From Azotobacter salinestris (GTDB taxonomy: Bacteria; Pseudomonadota; Gammaproteobacteria; Pseudomonadales; Pseudomonadaceae), in the NCBI RefSeq assembly GCF_009363155.1, contig NZ_CP045302.1, forward strand, positions 199,001 through 263,000: 64,000 bases of DNA, read 5' to 3'. Below the pieces are notes generated by a model that saw only the letters and a list, made by a program, of their open reading frames with translations, did not search any database and was not told where the DNA came from. This document shows positions 28,920 through 37,070 of the stretch, in pieces. How positions within the stretch are numbered: position 1 is the stretch's first letter; the number at the start of each line of letters is the position of its first letter. The translations under genes and the position numbers were made by a program.

Positions 28920-29074
28920 CTGATCGCGCGATCAGTCATTTTATCTTTATTGTGACCCTCTCCCCCGCGAAAGAAGATATTCGACGAGGAAGCCAGGGTG
29001 AGATGAATTACAGCGAGCATTCACCAGCAAGACAAACTCATAAACATCCAAAAACCTGTATTTTTTTGCACAAA
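28920..29074 (-). promoter_or_regulatory. Duplicated upstream regulatory module, permease copy
   Basis: Starts with the perfect 16-bp palindrome CTGATCGCGCGATCAG and ends with CAAGACAAACTCATAA...CCTGTA-T7-GCACAAA. The same blocks in the same order and spacing occur at 31093-31248 upstream of mannitol dehydrogenase. Shared operator for the AraC regulator at 31381 is the simplest reading. The rest of the 28484-29240 gap shows no gene. Confidence 0.6.
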
Positions 29075-29240
29075 AATAATGACCAGCCCAGCCCCTTTGC
29101 ATCAGCTAACAGAAAAAAGCCCTTGGCTCTATCGGGGGATACTTACTTTATGAGAGTGCGCCATGAAGTAGCCAACTCATGTCAGGACGACGTATTCAAG
29201 GCAGGCTTATCCGGAGTTCTCCGAACAAGCCCGTCTCTTT

Positions 29241-30755
29241 TCAAATCAAGGTTGCCAATTTCCTTTCCTCTGCTCCAACTTCCTCCGCCATCGTCAACTC
29301 AAGCGTGGCGCGCACGCCGAGTGTCTGCAAACGCTCGAGCTGCAGGCGGAAGGTCGCCACGAATGTCGCAGAAGCCGGGATCTTGTGCCCGAACACATCC
29401 TCGAGTCCCAAGAAGTTCTCGACCAGACGTTCCTTGAGGCATGCGGCCTCCTGTAGCGAGGCGGCACGCGGATCGAGAACCGGATAGGTTCCACCTTGCT
29501 CGTCGAGGCCGCGCAGGTAGTGGCACCAAGCGGCCAGGATCAGTGTCGTGCGCCGCATGTCAATGCCAGCTTCAATCTGCCCAAGCAGGGTCGGCAGTAC
29601 GAACTTCGGAAGCTTGGATGAGCCGTCGGAGCAAAGCCGGCTGATCTGGTCACAGATTGCCGTGTTGGAAAAACGCTCGATCAGCGTGTCTTTGTAGTTC
29701 TCCAGATCGATGCCGGGTACCTCGGCCAGCAGCGGCGTGGCATCCCGGTCCATGTAGCTGCGGACAAACTCCGACAGCTGCGCATCCTGCATCGCCTCGT
29801 GCGCATAGCAGTGACCGAGCAAGGCGCCGAGGTAAGCCATCGCCATATGGCTGCCGTTGAGGAGACGAATCTTCATCTCCTCATAGGGCGTGACATCGTC
29901 GGTGAACTGCACGCCAACTTCCTCCCAGGAAGGGCGGCCGTTGCAGAACTTGTCCTCCACCATCCACTGCAGGAAAGGCTCGGCCACCACCGGCCAGGCA
30001 TCCTCGATGCCGGTTTCCTCAAGCAATTGGGAGCGATGCGCATCGCTGGTCATCGGAGTGATCCGATCGACCATGGCATTGGGAAAGCTGACGTTGCTGG
30101 CAATCCAGTCATGGAGCTCGAGGTCGTGCAGTTTGGCGAAACTCAACAGGGCATTGCGAGCCACCTGGCCGTTATGCGGCAGGTTATCGCAAGACATCAC
30201 AGTGAACGGCTTGATGCCGGCTGCACGACGGCGGGCCAGGGCCTCGGTCAGAAAGCCAAATACCGTCCTGGGCTGCTGTGGATTGGCCAGGTCGTGGCGA
30301 ATCTGTGGCAGATCGGCATTGAACTGACCGCTACTGTCGTCGGTGCAATAGCCACCCTCGGTGATGGTCAACGATACAATCCGGGTTTGCGGGTCAGCCA
30401 GCTTGCGAATCAGCGCTTCGGAGCCGTCCTCGGCGAGCAGGAAATCGCCGATGGCGCCGACCACCTGGATCTGCGTGTTGTCGCTGTCACCCAGCTCATA
30501 GAGGGTATAGAGATAGTCCTGGGAGGCCAGGGCCTCCTGCATGGCTCGATCTTCCGAGCGCAGCCCCACCCCGCAAATGCCCCATTCGCCGGCCTTGCCC
30601 CGGTTGAGCAGCATCTCGGTATAGATCGCCTGATGGGCGCGGTGAAAGCCACCGACACCGATATGCACGATTCCCTGCTTGACCTGCTTGCGGTCGTATA
30701 GAGGGCGCTGAACACGCTCAGGAAGTTGAGACAGATTTTGGATATTGAGTTTCAC
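29241..30755 (-). CDS. mtlD: Mannitol 2-dehydrogenase (long-chain, zinc-independent)
   Basis: 504 residues, closely following the Pseudomonas fluorescens enzyme over its length. NAD site GVGGFHRAHQA at about 34-44. The catalytic Lys, Asn and His are in EEMKIRLLNGSHMA, and the second Asn in VSFPNAMVDRITP. Converts mannitol (also D-arabinitol, sorbitol in relatives) to the ketose with NAD in the cytoplasm. Transcribed divergently from the AraC regulator. The fructokinase of the pathway is not in the window. Confidence 0.93.
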   Translation of the reverse strand: MKLNIQNLSQLPERVQRPLYDRKQVKQGIVHIGVGGFHRAHQAIYTEMLLNRGKAGEWGICGVGLRSEDRAMQEALASQDYLYTLYELGDSDNTQIQVVGAIGDFLLAEDGSEALIRKLADPQTRIVSLTITEGGYCTDDSSGQFNADLPQIRHDLANPQQPRTVFGFLTEALARRRAAGIKPFTVMSCDNLPHNGQVARNALLSFAKLHDLELHDWIASNVSFPNAMVDRITPMTSDAHRSQLLEETGIEDAWPVVAEPFLQWMVEDKFCNGRPSWEEVGVQFTDDVTPYEEMKIRLLNGSHMAMAYLGALLGHCYAHEAMQDAQLSEFVRSYMDRDATPLLAEVPGIDLENYKDTLIERFSNTAICDQISRLCSDGSSKLPKFVLPTLLGQIEAGIDMRRTTLILAAWCHYLRGLDEQGGTYPVLDPRAASLQEAACLKERLVENFLGLEDVFGHKIPASATFVATFRLQLERLQTLGVRATLELTMAEEVGAEERKLATLI

Positions 30756-31092
30756 GTTTTGCTACCTCTAGACCGCTCGGATTTGTCGGGAACCAACGAA
30801 GCCCGGCCTTTCGTCAGGCAACAAGGATCCCGGTGCGCCTGAAGACGCGCATTAAAAGAGTTCGAAGTAAAAAGGTGATGTCGGGGAAGTCAGGCTGCCC
30901 AGGTTGATGAACCTGGCTTGAGCGAAACGTGGCGGTGAGAGCCAAACTTTCGGTCGCCTTGACGGAGTTCCGCAGGGAAGCCATTCCCGGCATGACAGAG
31001 CCGGCGACAATTCGCCTTATGGGATATTGATAAGGAATGAGCAGGCTGCACCGCCAGGCTTGATGGATAGCTCATGATTGCCAAGTCCTTTG

Positions 31093-31248
31093 CCGATCAT
31101 TCGATCAGCTGTTTTTATCTTTCTTGTCATTCTCCCTTCGCCATTGAAGGACATGCGGCGGGAGAGTCGGAATGAAATGGATTACACCGACTATTCAATG
31201 GCAAGACAAACTCATAACCTTCCCAAAACCTGTACTTTTTTGCACAAA
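31093..31248 (-). promoter_or_regulatory. Duplicated upstream regulatory module, mannitol dehydrogenase copy
   Basis: Begins with CCGATCATTCGATCAG (a slightly degenerate version of the palindrome at 28920) and ends CAAGACAAACTCATAA...CCTGTACTTTTTTGCACAAA. Located between mtlD and the AraC gene. 30756-31092 and 31249-31380 hold no other recognisable feature. Confidence 0.6.
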
Positions 31249-31380
31249 GAACAGGCGAGCCCAGCCAGGCTGGCGCCAATTCAGAAAATAAATCCATAAA
31301 AATCAATAAATTGATTGAATGGCGCTTGTTTTCGAAATTGCAAAGTGTACAAGCTTTATTTATTTATATATGTTTGTAGC

Positions 31381-32307
31381 ATGTGCATCCTGACAAGATC
31401 CAAGCCCAAGGTGATGAACAAGCGAGCCACCACACGTCAGTCATCCCCCTCCTACGAGCTGATTCCCCCGAAGGAGCACAGCTCGATTCTTTATCGAAAG
31501 CACGGCTTTCCCGATCCTCTGGTCCGCTGGCACTATCACAAGGAATACGAGTTGCATTTGATCACCCACAGCAGCGGCAAGGTGTTCGTCGGGGATTACA
31601 TTGGAAACTTCTATCCCGGTACTCTGTTCCTGATAGGCCCCAACCTTCCCCATAACTGGATCAGTCATACGGAAGAACAGGAGATCTATCCGGAGCGGGA
31701 CCAGGTTGTCGTATTCGTCGACGAAATGATCCAGGCGGCGCGCAATGTCCTGCCGGAGTTCACCGAGCTGGATGGTTTGTTACAGCGGGCCAGCTTCGGC
31801 ATTGAATTCCAGGACGCAGCAACCATCCGTGAAACACGGAGTTTGATGCAGAAAATAGCGACTTCCAGTGGGCTGGAATCCCTGGCTCACTTCTTGTCCG
31901 TCATGGGCCTTCTCGCCAAGGCAGATCAGTACCAATTACTTTCCAGCGAGCATTATCTGACCATCACCGGCGAAAAGAACCAGCAGCGTGTAAATCAGGC
32001 GGTCAACTACATTTTCGATCATTACCACGAAAATATAAGCCTGGAGGAGGTTGCCGAGGAGCTCGGCATGCAACCCACCTACTTTTCAAAGTTCTTTCGC
32101 CAGGCGACCGGGCGGCGCTTTGTAGAATTCGTCAACAGCCTGCGCATCACCCGCGCCTGCGATCTGCTGGTCCACAGCGACCTGCCGATTACAAATATCT
32201 GTTTCGAAGTGGGCTTTACCAATATATCCAATTTCAATCGCCATTTCATGGCATTCAAGGAGATGACCCCATCTCACTATCGCAAGCTGGCAAGTACGGC
32301 TGGCTAG
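31381..32307 (+). CDS. AraC-family transcriptional regulator of polyol genes (MtlR-like)
   Basis: About 308 residues from ATG 31381, or 297 from ATG 31414 (MNKRATTRQSS); neither has a clear ribosome binding site, so the start is uncertain. N-terminal cupin part (RKHGFPDPLVRWHYHKEYELHLI) and C-terminal double helix-turn-helix (ISLEEVAEELGMQPTYFSKFFRQATG; DLPITNICFEVGFTNISNFNRHF). Resembles MtlR activators of pseudomonad mannitol/arabinitol operons. Confidence 0.88.
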   Translation: MCILTRSKPKVMNKRATTRQSSPSYELIPPKEHSSILYRKHGFPDPLVRWHYHKEYELHLITHSSGKVFVGDYIGNFYPGTLFLIGPNLPHNWISHTEEQEIYPERDQVVVFVDEMIQAARNVLPEFTELDGLLQRASFGIEFQDAATIRETRSLMQKIATSSGLESLAHFLSVMGLLAKADQYQLLSSEHYLTITGEKNQQRVNQAVNYIFDHYHENISLEEVAEELGMQPTYFSKFFRQATGRRFVEFVNSLRITRACDLLVHSDLPITNICFEVGFTNISNFNRHFMAFKEMTPSHYRKLASTAG

Positions 32308-32368
32308 GAAAATCCTGAAGAAGACTGCCGTCTCGAAAGGTTCTCAGGCAAGACCCGGCCTCTATTGA

Positions 32369-32500
32369 AGTGCCGGATCTGTACTTCGGCCTCAACGTCT
32401 TTCCCATCCAGTCGCCGGCCTTGCGTGGGCGGTCCATGGATATCCCGCTGCTGGCGACGCACTTCATCGAAGTGATCGGTGCCCGCCTGAGCTGGGGCGG
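32369..32500 (+). pseudogene. Sigma-54-dependent activator fragment
   Basis: About 44 codons of an NtrC-type AAA+ domain: DLYFGLNVFPIQSPALRGR..DIPLLATHFIE. No start, no further domain. It lies among debris between the AraC gene and the OprD porin. Confidence 0.65.
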
Positions 32501-32576
32501 GAAGGGCAGGCAGGAGATGAATGGCCCGGACCGGGCGCTGCGGATGCCAGGCTGACCTGCCCGAGCGGACGACCGG

Positions 32577-32812
32577 GGAAAGGGTGCCAGCGAGCAGGTG
32601 TTCGCCTTCCACGGCGCCATGCCTACCGGGGTCAGCGTCAGCGAAGACGGACGCATCTTCGTCAACTTCCCCCAGTGGGGCGACCAGCCGCCCTTCGCCG
32701 CCCTTCGCCGTCGGCGAGATCCGCGACGGCCAATTGCCCCCTATCCGGATGCGGCGAGCAATCGGCCCGATCCGCACGATCCGGCCAAAGGGGTTCATCG
32801 CAAGAGGCGCGC
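32577..32812 (+). pseudogene. Major royal jelly/yellow-like (gluconolactonase-type) protein fragment
   Basis: Frame reads EQVFAFHGAMPTGVSVSEDG, then RIFVNFPQWGDQPPF, a typical N-terminal part of this family; a small duplication (CGCCCTTCGC twice) then shifts frame, continuing VGEIRDGQ and PYPDAASNRPD. It runs into the 3' end of the OprD gene. Confidence 0.6.
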
Positions 32813-34087
32813 TCAGAACAGCGAGAGCGGGTACTGGACGATGATCCGCTGCTCGTCGAACTTGTTGTTGGCGCCCCAGTCGCGGCGGATCGTCGAGTTC
32901 CGCCAGCGCAGGATCAGGTCCTTCGCCGGGCCGCTCTGCACTACGTAGCTCAGCTGGGTCTCGCGGTTCCATTCCTCACCGTCGTCGATGGCGCCGGTGT
33001 GCACGTTGGTGCCCTTGATGTAGCGGGTCATCAGGGTCAGCCCGGGGATGCCCAAGGCGGCGAAGTCGTAGTCGTAGCGCAGCTGCCAGGAGCGCTCGCG
33101 GGCGTTGTCGAAGCTGCCGTTGTAGCTGTCGTTGGCCGCGCTGCCGCCGCTGGTGCCGTTGACCCGCAGCCACTTGTCGTCGCCGCTGACCCGTTGCAGG
33201 CCCAGGTAGACGGTGTGCGCGTTGTAGCGGAGAGAGAACATCCCGGAGAGCAGCTTGTTGTCCAGGTGGCCTTCCAGCGCCTCGCCGTCCTCCTCGCCGT
33301 CGAAGTAGCCGAGGTTGGCGCCGAGGGTCCATTCCTTGCCCAGCGGCTGGGTGTGCAGCACCTGGAAGTAGCGCTGCTTGTAGATGTCCTTCAGGCGCGC
33401 GTACCAGGCGCCGACGGTGGTGCGCTTGTCGTTGAAGGCGTATTCGGCGCCGCCGAAGTCGAAGTCGTCGGAGGTGCGGTCGCTGGTGTAGGGGCTGGTG
33501 CCGTTCAGCGTCATGTCCTCCATGCTGCCGTCGTCGCGCGGGCTGTTGCCGGTGATGTGGCCGGCGTAGAGGGTCAGGTTCCTGATCTCCTTCGAGGTGA
33601 GCATGGAGCCCTGGAAGGTCTGCGGCAGCGAGCGGCCGTCGTCGGCGCGCAGGATCGGCAGCACCAGGAACCACTCGCCGACGCGCAGCTCGGTCTCGGA
33701 ATATTTCATCTTGCCGGAGACGGCGATGCGGCCGAAGTGGTCGGCCGGCTTGCCGTCCTTGTCGAGCGGCAGCAGCTGGGTGCCGCCGGTGCCCTTGCCG
33801 CCGTCGAGCTTCTGCGAGTACAGGCCGAGCACGTCGACGCCGAAGCCGACCGGGCCTTCGGTGTAGCCGGACTTGAGGTCGAGGATGAAGCTCTGGGTCC
33901 ATTCCTCGGCCTTGCTGCGGGTGGCGCCGTCGTCGACGAAGTTGCGGTGGATGTAGAAGTTGCGCAGGGTCAGGGTGCCCTTGGCGTCGTCGACGAAGGC
34001 CGCCTGGGCGCCAGTGCCGGCGAGCAGCAGGGCGCAGGCGAGGGCGGAGGACGGACGGAGCGAAAAATGCGAGAGGCTGTTCTTCAT
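32813..34087 (-). CDS. OprD-family outer-membrane porin
   Basis: 424 residues with a signal peptide (MKNSLSHFSLRPSSALACALLLAGTGAQA) and the OprD pattern: FYIHRNFVDDGATRSKAEEWTQSFILDL, ending in YPLSLF with the C-terminal Phe needed for barrel insertion. Very similar to the porin at 59758, above all in the second half. Neighbouring arabonate genes suggest it passes sugar acids. Expression is preceded by a structured leader (34088-34315). Confidence 0.92.
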   Translation of the reverse strand: MKNSLSHFSLRPSSALACALLLAGTGAQAAFVDDAKGTLTLRNFYIHRNFVDDGATRSKAEEWTQSFILDLKSGYTEGPVGFGVDVLGLYSQKLDGGKGTGGTQLLPLDKDGKPADHFGRIAVSGKMKYSETELRVGEWFLVLPILRADDGRSLPQTFQGSMLTSKEIRNLTLYAGHITGNSPRDDGSMEDMTLNGTSPYTSDRTSDDFDFGGAEYAFNDKRTTVGAWYARLKDIYKQRYFQVLHTQPLGKEWTLGANLGYFDGEEDGEALEGHLDNKLLSGMFSLRYNAHTVYLGLQRVSGDDKWLRVNGTSGGSAANDSYNGSFDNARERSWQLRYDYDFAALGIPGLTLMTRYIKGTNVHTGAIDDGEEWNRETQLSYVVQSGPAKDLILRWRNSTIRRDWGANNKFDEQRIIVQYPLSLF

Positions 34088-34098
34088 TGTTGTTGTTA
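34088..34098 (-). promoter_or_regulatory. Putative Crc/Hfq CA motif at OprD start
   Basis: On the minus strand TAACAACAACA touches the ATG of the porin gene; no Shine-Dalgarno sequence lies between, so Hfq binding would directly cover the start. The porin at 59758 has the same arrangement. Confidence 0.5.
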
Positions 34099-34125
34099 CC
34101 GGTGAAGATTCGGTGGAAAAGGCGC

Positions 34126-34170
34126 AAAAAGGCCCCCTCCGCGGTCGCGGATGCGTTGGGCGAAAGGGGG
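34126..34170 (-). terminator. Rho-independent terminator or attenuator in OprD leader
   Basis: Minus strand: arms CCCCCT and AGGGGG with an inner GC stem, then CCTTTTT. A second hairpin (CCCGGC...GCCGGG) precedes it. It may simply end the arabonate operon, or attenuate transcription into OprD. Confidence 0.75.
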
Positions 34171-34202
34171 AAAGCCCGGCGACGGTGGCCGGGTCTGGCG
34201 GA

Positions 34203-34286
34203 TCAGGCGATCAAGGTTCCCGGCGACGTGCCGGAGAGACGGATGTGCGGCGGAATGCGGAGGCGAGCGCGGATCGAAGTGGTCAT
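34203..34286 (-). CDS. Small leader ORF (27 aa) upstream of OprD terminator
   Basis: MTTSIRARLRIPPHIRLSGT... (27 codons) with CAACAACGAACGGGAAA before the ATG. The second OprD leader has the same upstream block, the same ATG position and an 11-codon ORF. Conservation of start context but not of peptide suggests a leader peptide, if translated at all. Confidence 0.35.
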   Translation of the reverse strand: MTTSIRARLRIPPHIRLSGTSPGTLIA

Positions 34287-34353
34287 GCGGGTTTCCCGTT
34301 CGTTGTTGTTTTAGGGAATCCGGGGGCTTGTGCCCCCGGTCGAGCCGGAAGGA

Positions 34354-35934
34354 TCAGAGCGCCTCGCGACTCGGCTGGCCGTCGACCAGGCGCAGGATGC
34401 CCAGCGGGTTGGCGTTCTGCAGCGCCTCCGGCAGCAGCTCGTTCGGGTAGTTCTGGTAGCACACCGGGCGCAGGAAACGGTCGATCGCCAGGCTGCCCAC
34501 CGAGGTGCCGCGGGCGTCCGAGGTGGCCGGGTAGGGGCCGCCGTGGACCATCGCGTCGCACACCTCCACCCCGGTCGGGTAGCCGTTGACCAGCAGGCGC
34601 CCGGCCTTCTGCTCGAGCACCGGGACCACGGCGGCGAAGGTGATGAGGTCCGCCGGCTCGGCGATCAGGGTGGCGGTGAGCTGGCCGTGCAGGCCGTGCA
34701 GGGCGCGGATCAGTTCGGCCGAGTCGGCCACCTCGACGACCACGCTGGTCGGCCCGAAGACCTCCTCCTGGAGCAGCGCGTCGCCCTCCAGCAGCAGGGC
34801 GACGTCGGCCTGGAACAGCTGCGGCCGGGCCTGCCTGCCTTCCTGCTTTTGCCCGGCCAGGTGCCTGACCTTCGGGTGGGCGTGTAGGGCGGCGAGGCCC
34901 TGCTCGTAGCTTCTCAGGGTGCCGGCGTTGAGCATGGTCTGCGGGCCCTGGTCGGCCATGGCGGCGGCGAAGGCCTCCAGGAAGGCGGAGAACTCCGCCG
35001 AGCGCAGGCCGACGATCAGCCCGGGGTTGGTGCAGAACTGTCCGCAGCCCAGGGTCACCGAGGCGGCCAGCTCCCGGGCGATCTGCTCGCCGCGCTGCTT
35101 GAGGGCCGCGGGCAGCAGCAGCACCGGGTTGATGCTCGACATCTCGGCGAACACCGGGATCGGCTGCGGCCGGGCGGCGGCCATGTCGCAGAGGGCGCGG
35201 CCGCCCTTGAGCGAGCCGGTGAAGCCCACCGCCTGGATCGCCGGGTGCTTGACCAGCGCTTCGCCGACGCCGTTGCCGTAGATCATGTTGAACACCCCGG
35301 CGGGCATGCCGGTCTTCTCGGCGGCGCGGATAATGGCGTCGGCCACGCACGCGGCGGTGGCCATGTGGCCGCTGTGCGCCTTGAACACCACCGGGCAGCC
35401 GGCGGCCAGGGCCGCGGCGGTGTCGCCGCCGGCGGTGGAGAAGGCCAGCGGGAAGTTGCTGGCTCCGAACACGGCGACCGGGCCGAGGCCGATGCGGCAC
35501 TGGCGCAGGTCGACCCGCGGCAGCGGCTGGCGCTCGGGCAGGGCACGGTCGATGCGCGCGCCGTAAAAGTCGCCGCGGCGTAGGACCTGGGCGAACAGGC
35601 GCATCTGGCTGCTGGTGCGGCCGCGCTCGCCCTGGATGCGCGCAGCGGGCAGGGCGGTCTCGCGGCCGACCAGGGCGACGAAGTCGTCGCCGAGGGCGTC
35701 GAGCTCGGCGGCGATGGCCTCGAGGAGCTCGGCGCGGCGGGTGGCGGGCAGGGCGCGGTAGGCCGGGTAGGCAGCGGCGGCGGCCTCGGCGGCGGCGTTC
35801 ACTTCTTCCGGGGTCGCTTGGAAGAAAGCATATGGCAGGAGTTCGCCGGTGCTGGCGTCGACGCTCTGGTGGCCGATGGTGCCGGCCGCGCTGCGGCGAC
35901 CGCCGATGTAGTTGTGACCGATGATCTGGGGCAT
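34354..35934 (-). CDS. Alpha-ketoglutarate semialdehyde (2,5-dioxovalerate) dehydrogenase
   Basis: 526 residues; start at ATG 35934 (MPQIIGHNYIGGRR) with AAGGAG upstream. Aldehyde dehydrogenase fold of the KGSADH type: GPVAVFGASNFPLAFSTAGGDTAAALAAG, FAEMSSINPVLLLP with the general base Glu, catalytic Cys in LGCGQFCTNPG. Makes 2-oxoglutarate, the last step of oxidative pentose breakdown. Followed by AraD1, a permease and arabonate dehydratase nearby. Confidence 0.9.
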   Translation of the reverse strand: MPQIIGHNYIGGRRSAAGTIGHQSVDASTGELLPYAFFQATPEEVNAAAEAAAAAYPAYRALPATRRAELLEAIAAELDALGDDFVALVGRETALPAARIQGERGRTSSQMRLFAQVLRRGDFYGARIDRALPERQPLPRVDLRQCRIGLGPVAVFGASNFPLAFSTAGGDTAAALAAGCPVVFKAHSGHMATAACVADAIIRAAEKTGMPAGVFNMIYGNGVGEALVKHPAIQAVGFTGSLKGGRALCDMAAARPQPIPVFAEMSSINPVLLLPAALKQRGEQIARELAASVTLGCGQFCTNPGLIVGLRSAEFSAFLEAFAAAMADQGPQTMLNAGTLRSYEQGLAALHAHPKVRHLAGQKQEGRQARPQLFQADVALLLEGDALLQEEVFGPTSVVVEVADSAELIRALHGLHGQLTATLIAEPADLITFAAVVPVLEQKAGRLLVNGYPTGVEVCDAMVHGGPYPATSDARGTSVGSLAIDRFLRPVCYQNYPNELLPEALQNANPLGILRLVDGQPSREAL

Positions 35935-36041
35935 GGGGGCTCCTTGGATTTGGGTTCTTGGCGATGCCGGCCAGGCTGGCAGCAGGAACAGATACCGTTC
36001 GCTGCGGAGGCCGCACACGGCGCTCCGCATGTCATTCCGGG

Positions 36042-37037
36042 CTAGAGCCTATCTACGCTGCCAGCCCGCGGTTCCGGCGCTGCCGGGGCGATGCCGTTGC
36101 TCAGCGGTTCGCCGAACTCGGCGATGCCAATCTCGAAGCGGTCGCCCGGCTGCGTTTTCACTCCATCGGCGAAGGACAGGGTGGCGGTGCCGAAGAAGTG
36201 CACGTGCACGTCGCCCGGACGCAGGAACTGGGCGTACTTGAAGTGGTGGTATTCCAGGTTCTCCAGGCTGTGGCACATGTTGTCCTCGCCAGAGAGGAAC
36301 TCCTTCTCCCACAGCACCTCGCCGTCGCGGCGGATGCGGCTGAAGCCGGACAGGTGGCGCGGTAGCTCGCCCAGGCGCAGCTCCGGGCCGAAGCTGCAGA
36401 AGCGCAGCTTGGAATGCGCCAGATACAGGTAATTCCGGCGCTCCATCACGTGGTCGGAAAACTCGTTGCCCAGCGCGAAGCCCAGGCGGTACGGCCTGCC
36501 GTCGTCGCCGATCACGTAGAGGCCGGCCAGCTCGGGCTCCTCGCCGGCATCCTCGGCGAACGGCGGCAGCGGCAGGTCCGCGCCGGGGCGCACGACGATG
36601 CCGCCGTCGCCCTTGTAGAACCACTCCGGCTGCGCGCCCGCCTGGCCGGCGGCCGGTTTGCCGCCCTCCAGGCCCCAGCGGAACACGCGCATGGTGTCGG
36701 TCAGGGCGGCGTCGTCGCCGAGGTTCTGCTGGTGCATCTTGTCGCGGGCGGAGGCGCTGCCCAGGTGGGTCAGGCCGGTGCCGCTGACCAGGCAGTGGGC
36801 CGGGTCCGGGTGATCCAGCGGAGCGAGTACGCGCCGCTCGGCGAGCAGCAGGGCGTAGTCGTGGGCCTCGCCCAGGCCCAGGGTCTCGATGCGGCCGGCC
36901 AGGCTCTGGCCGGCTGCGATGGCCGCCAGGGCCAGTTCGCGGGTGCTCGTCGCACCCCGTACTTCGCGGGCCAGGCCGCCGTCCACCAGGCCGACGCGAC
37001 GCGCGCCGCCGGCCGTTTCGAATTGAATCAAGTGCAT
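36042..37037 (-). CDS. araD1: AraD1/GguC-family L-2-keto-3-deoxyarabonate dehydratase (FAH superfamily)
   Basis: 331 residues matching the GguC/AraD1 family (VSGTGLTHLGSASARDKMHQQ; EPELAGLYVIGDDGRPYRLGFALGNEFSDHVMERRNYLYLAHSKLR). Acts between arabonate dehydratase and KGSA dehydrogenase, forming 2-oxoglutarate semialdehyde. 33 nt separate it from the upstream permease gene, and about 107 nt from the dehydrogenase; one operon is likely. Confidence 0.87.
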   Translation of the reverse strand: MHLIQFETAGGARRVGLVDGGLAREVRGATSTRELALAAIAAGQSLAGRIETLGLGEAHDYALLLAERRVLAPLDHPDPAHCLVSGTGLTHLGSASARDKMHQQNLGDDAALTDTMRVFRWGLEGGKPAAGQAGAQPEWFYKGDGGIVVRPGADLPLPPFAEDAGEEPELAGLYVIGDDGRPYRLGFALGNEFSDHVMERRNYLYLAHSKLRFCSFGPELRLGELPRHLSGFSRIRRDGEVLWEKEFLSGEDNMCHSLENLEYHHFKYAQFLRPGDVHVHFFGTATLSFADGVKTQPGDRFEIGIAEFGEPLSNGIAPAAPEPRAGSVDRL

Positions 37038-37070
37038 TTTCGAATCCTCGTCTTGTGAATGGCGGGTGCG

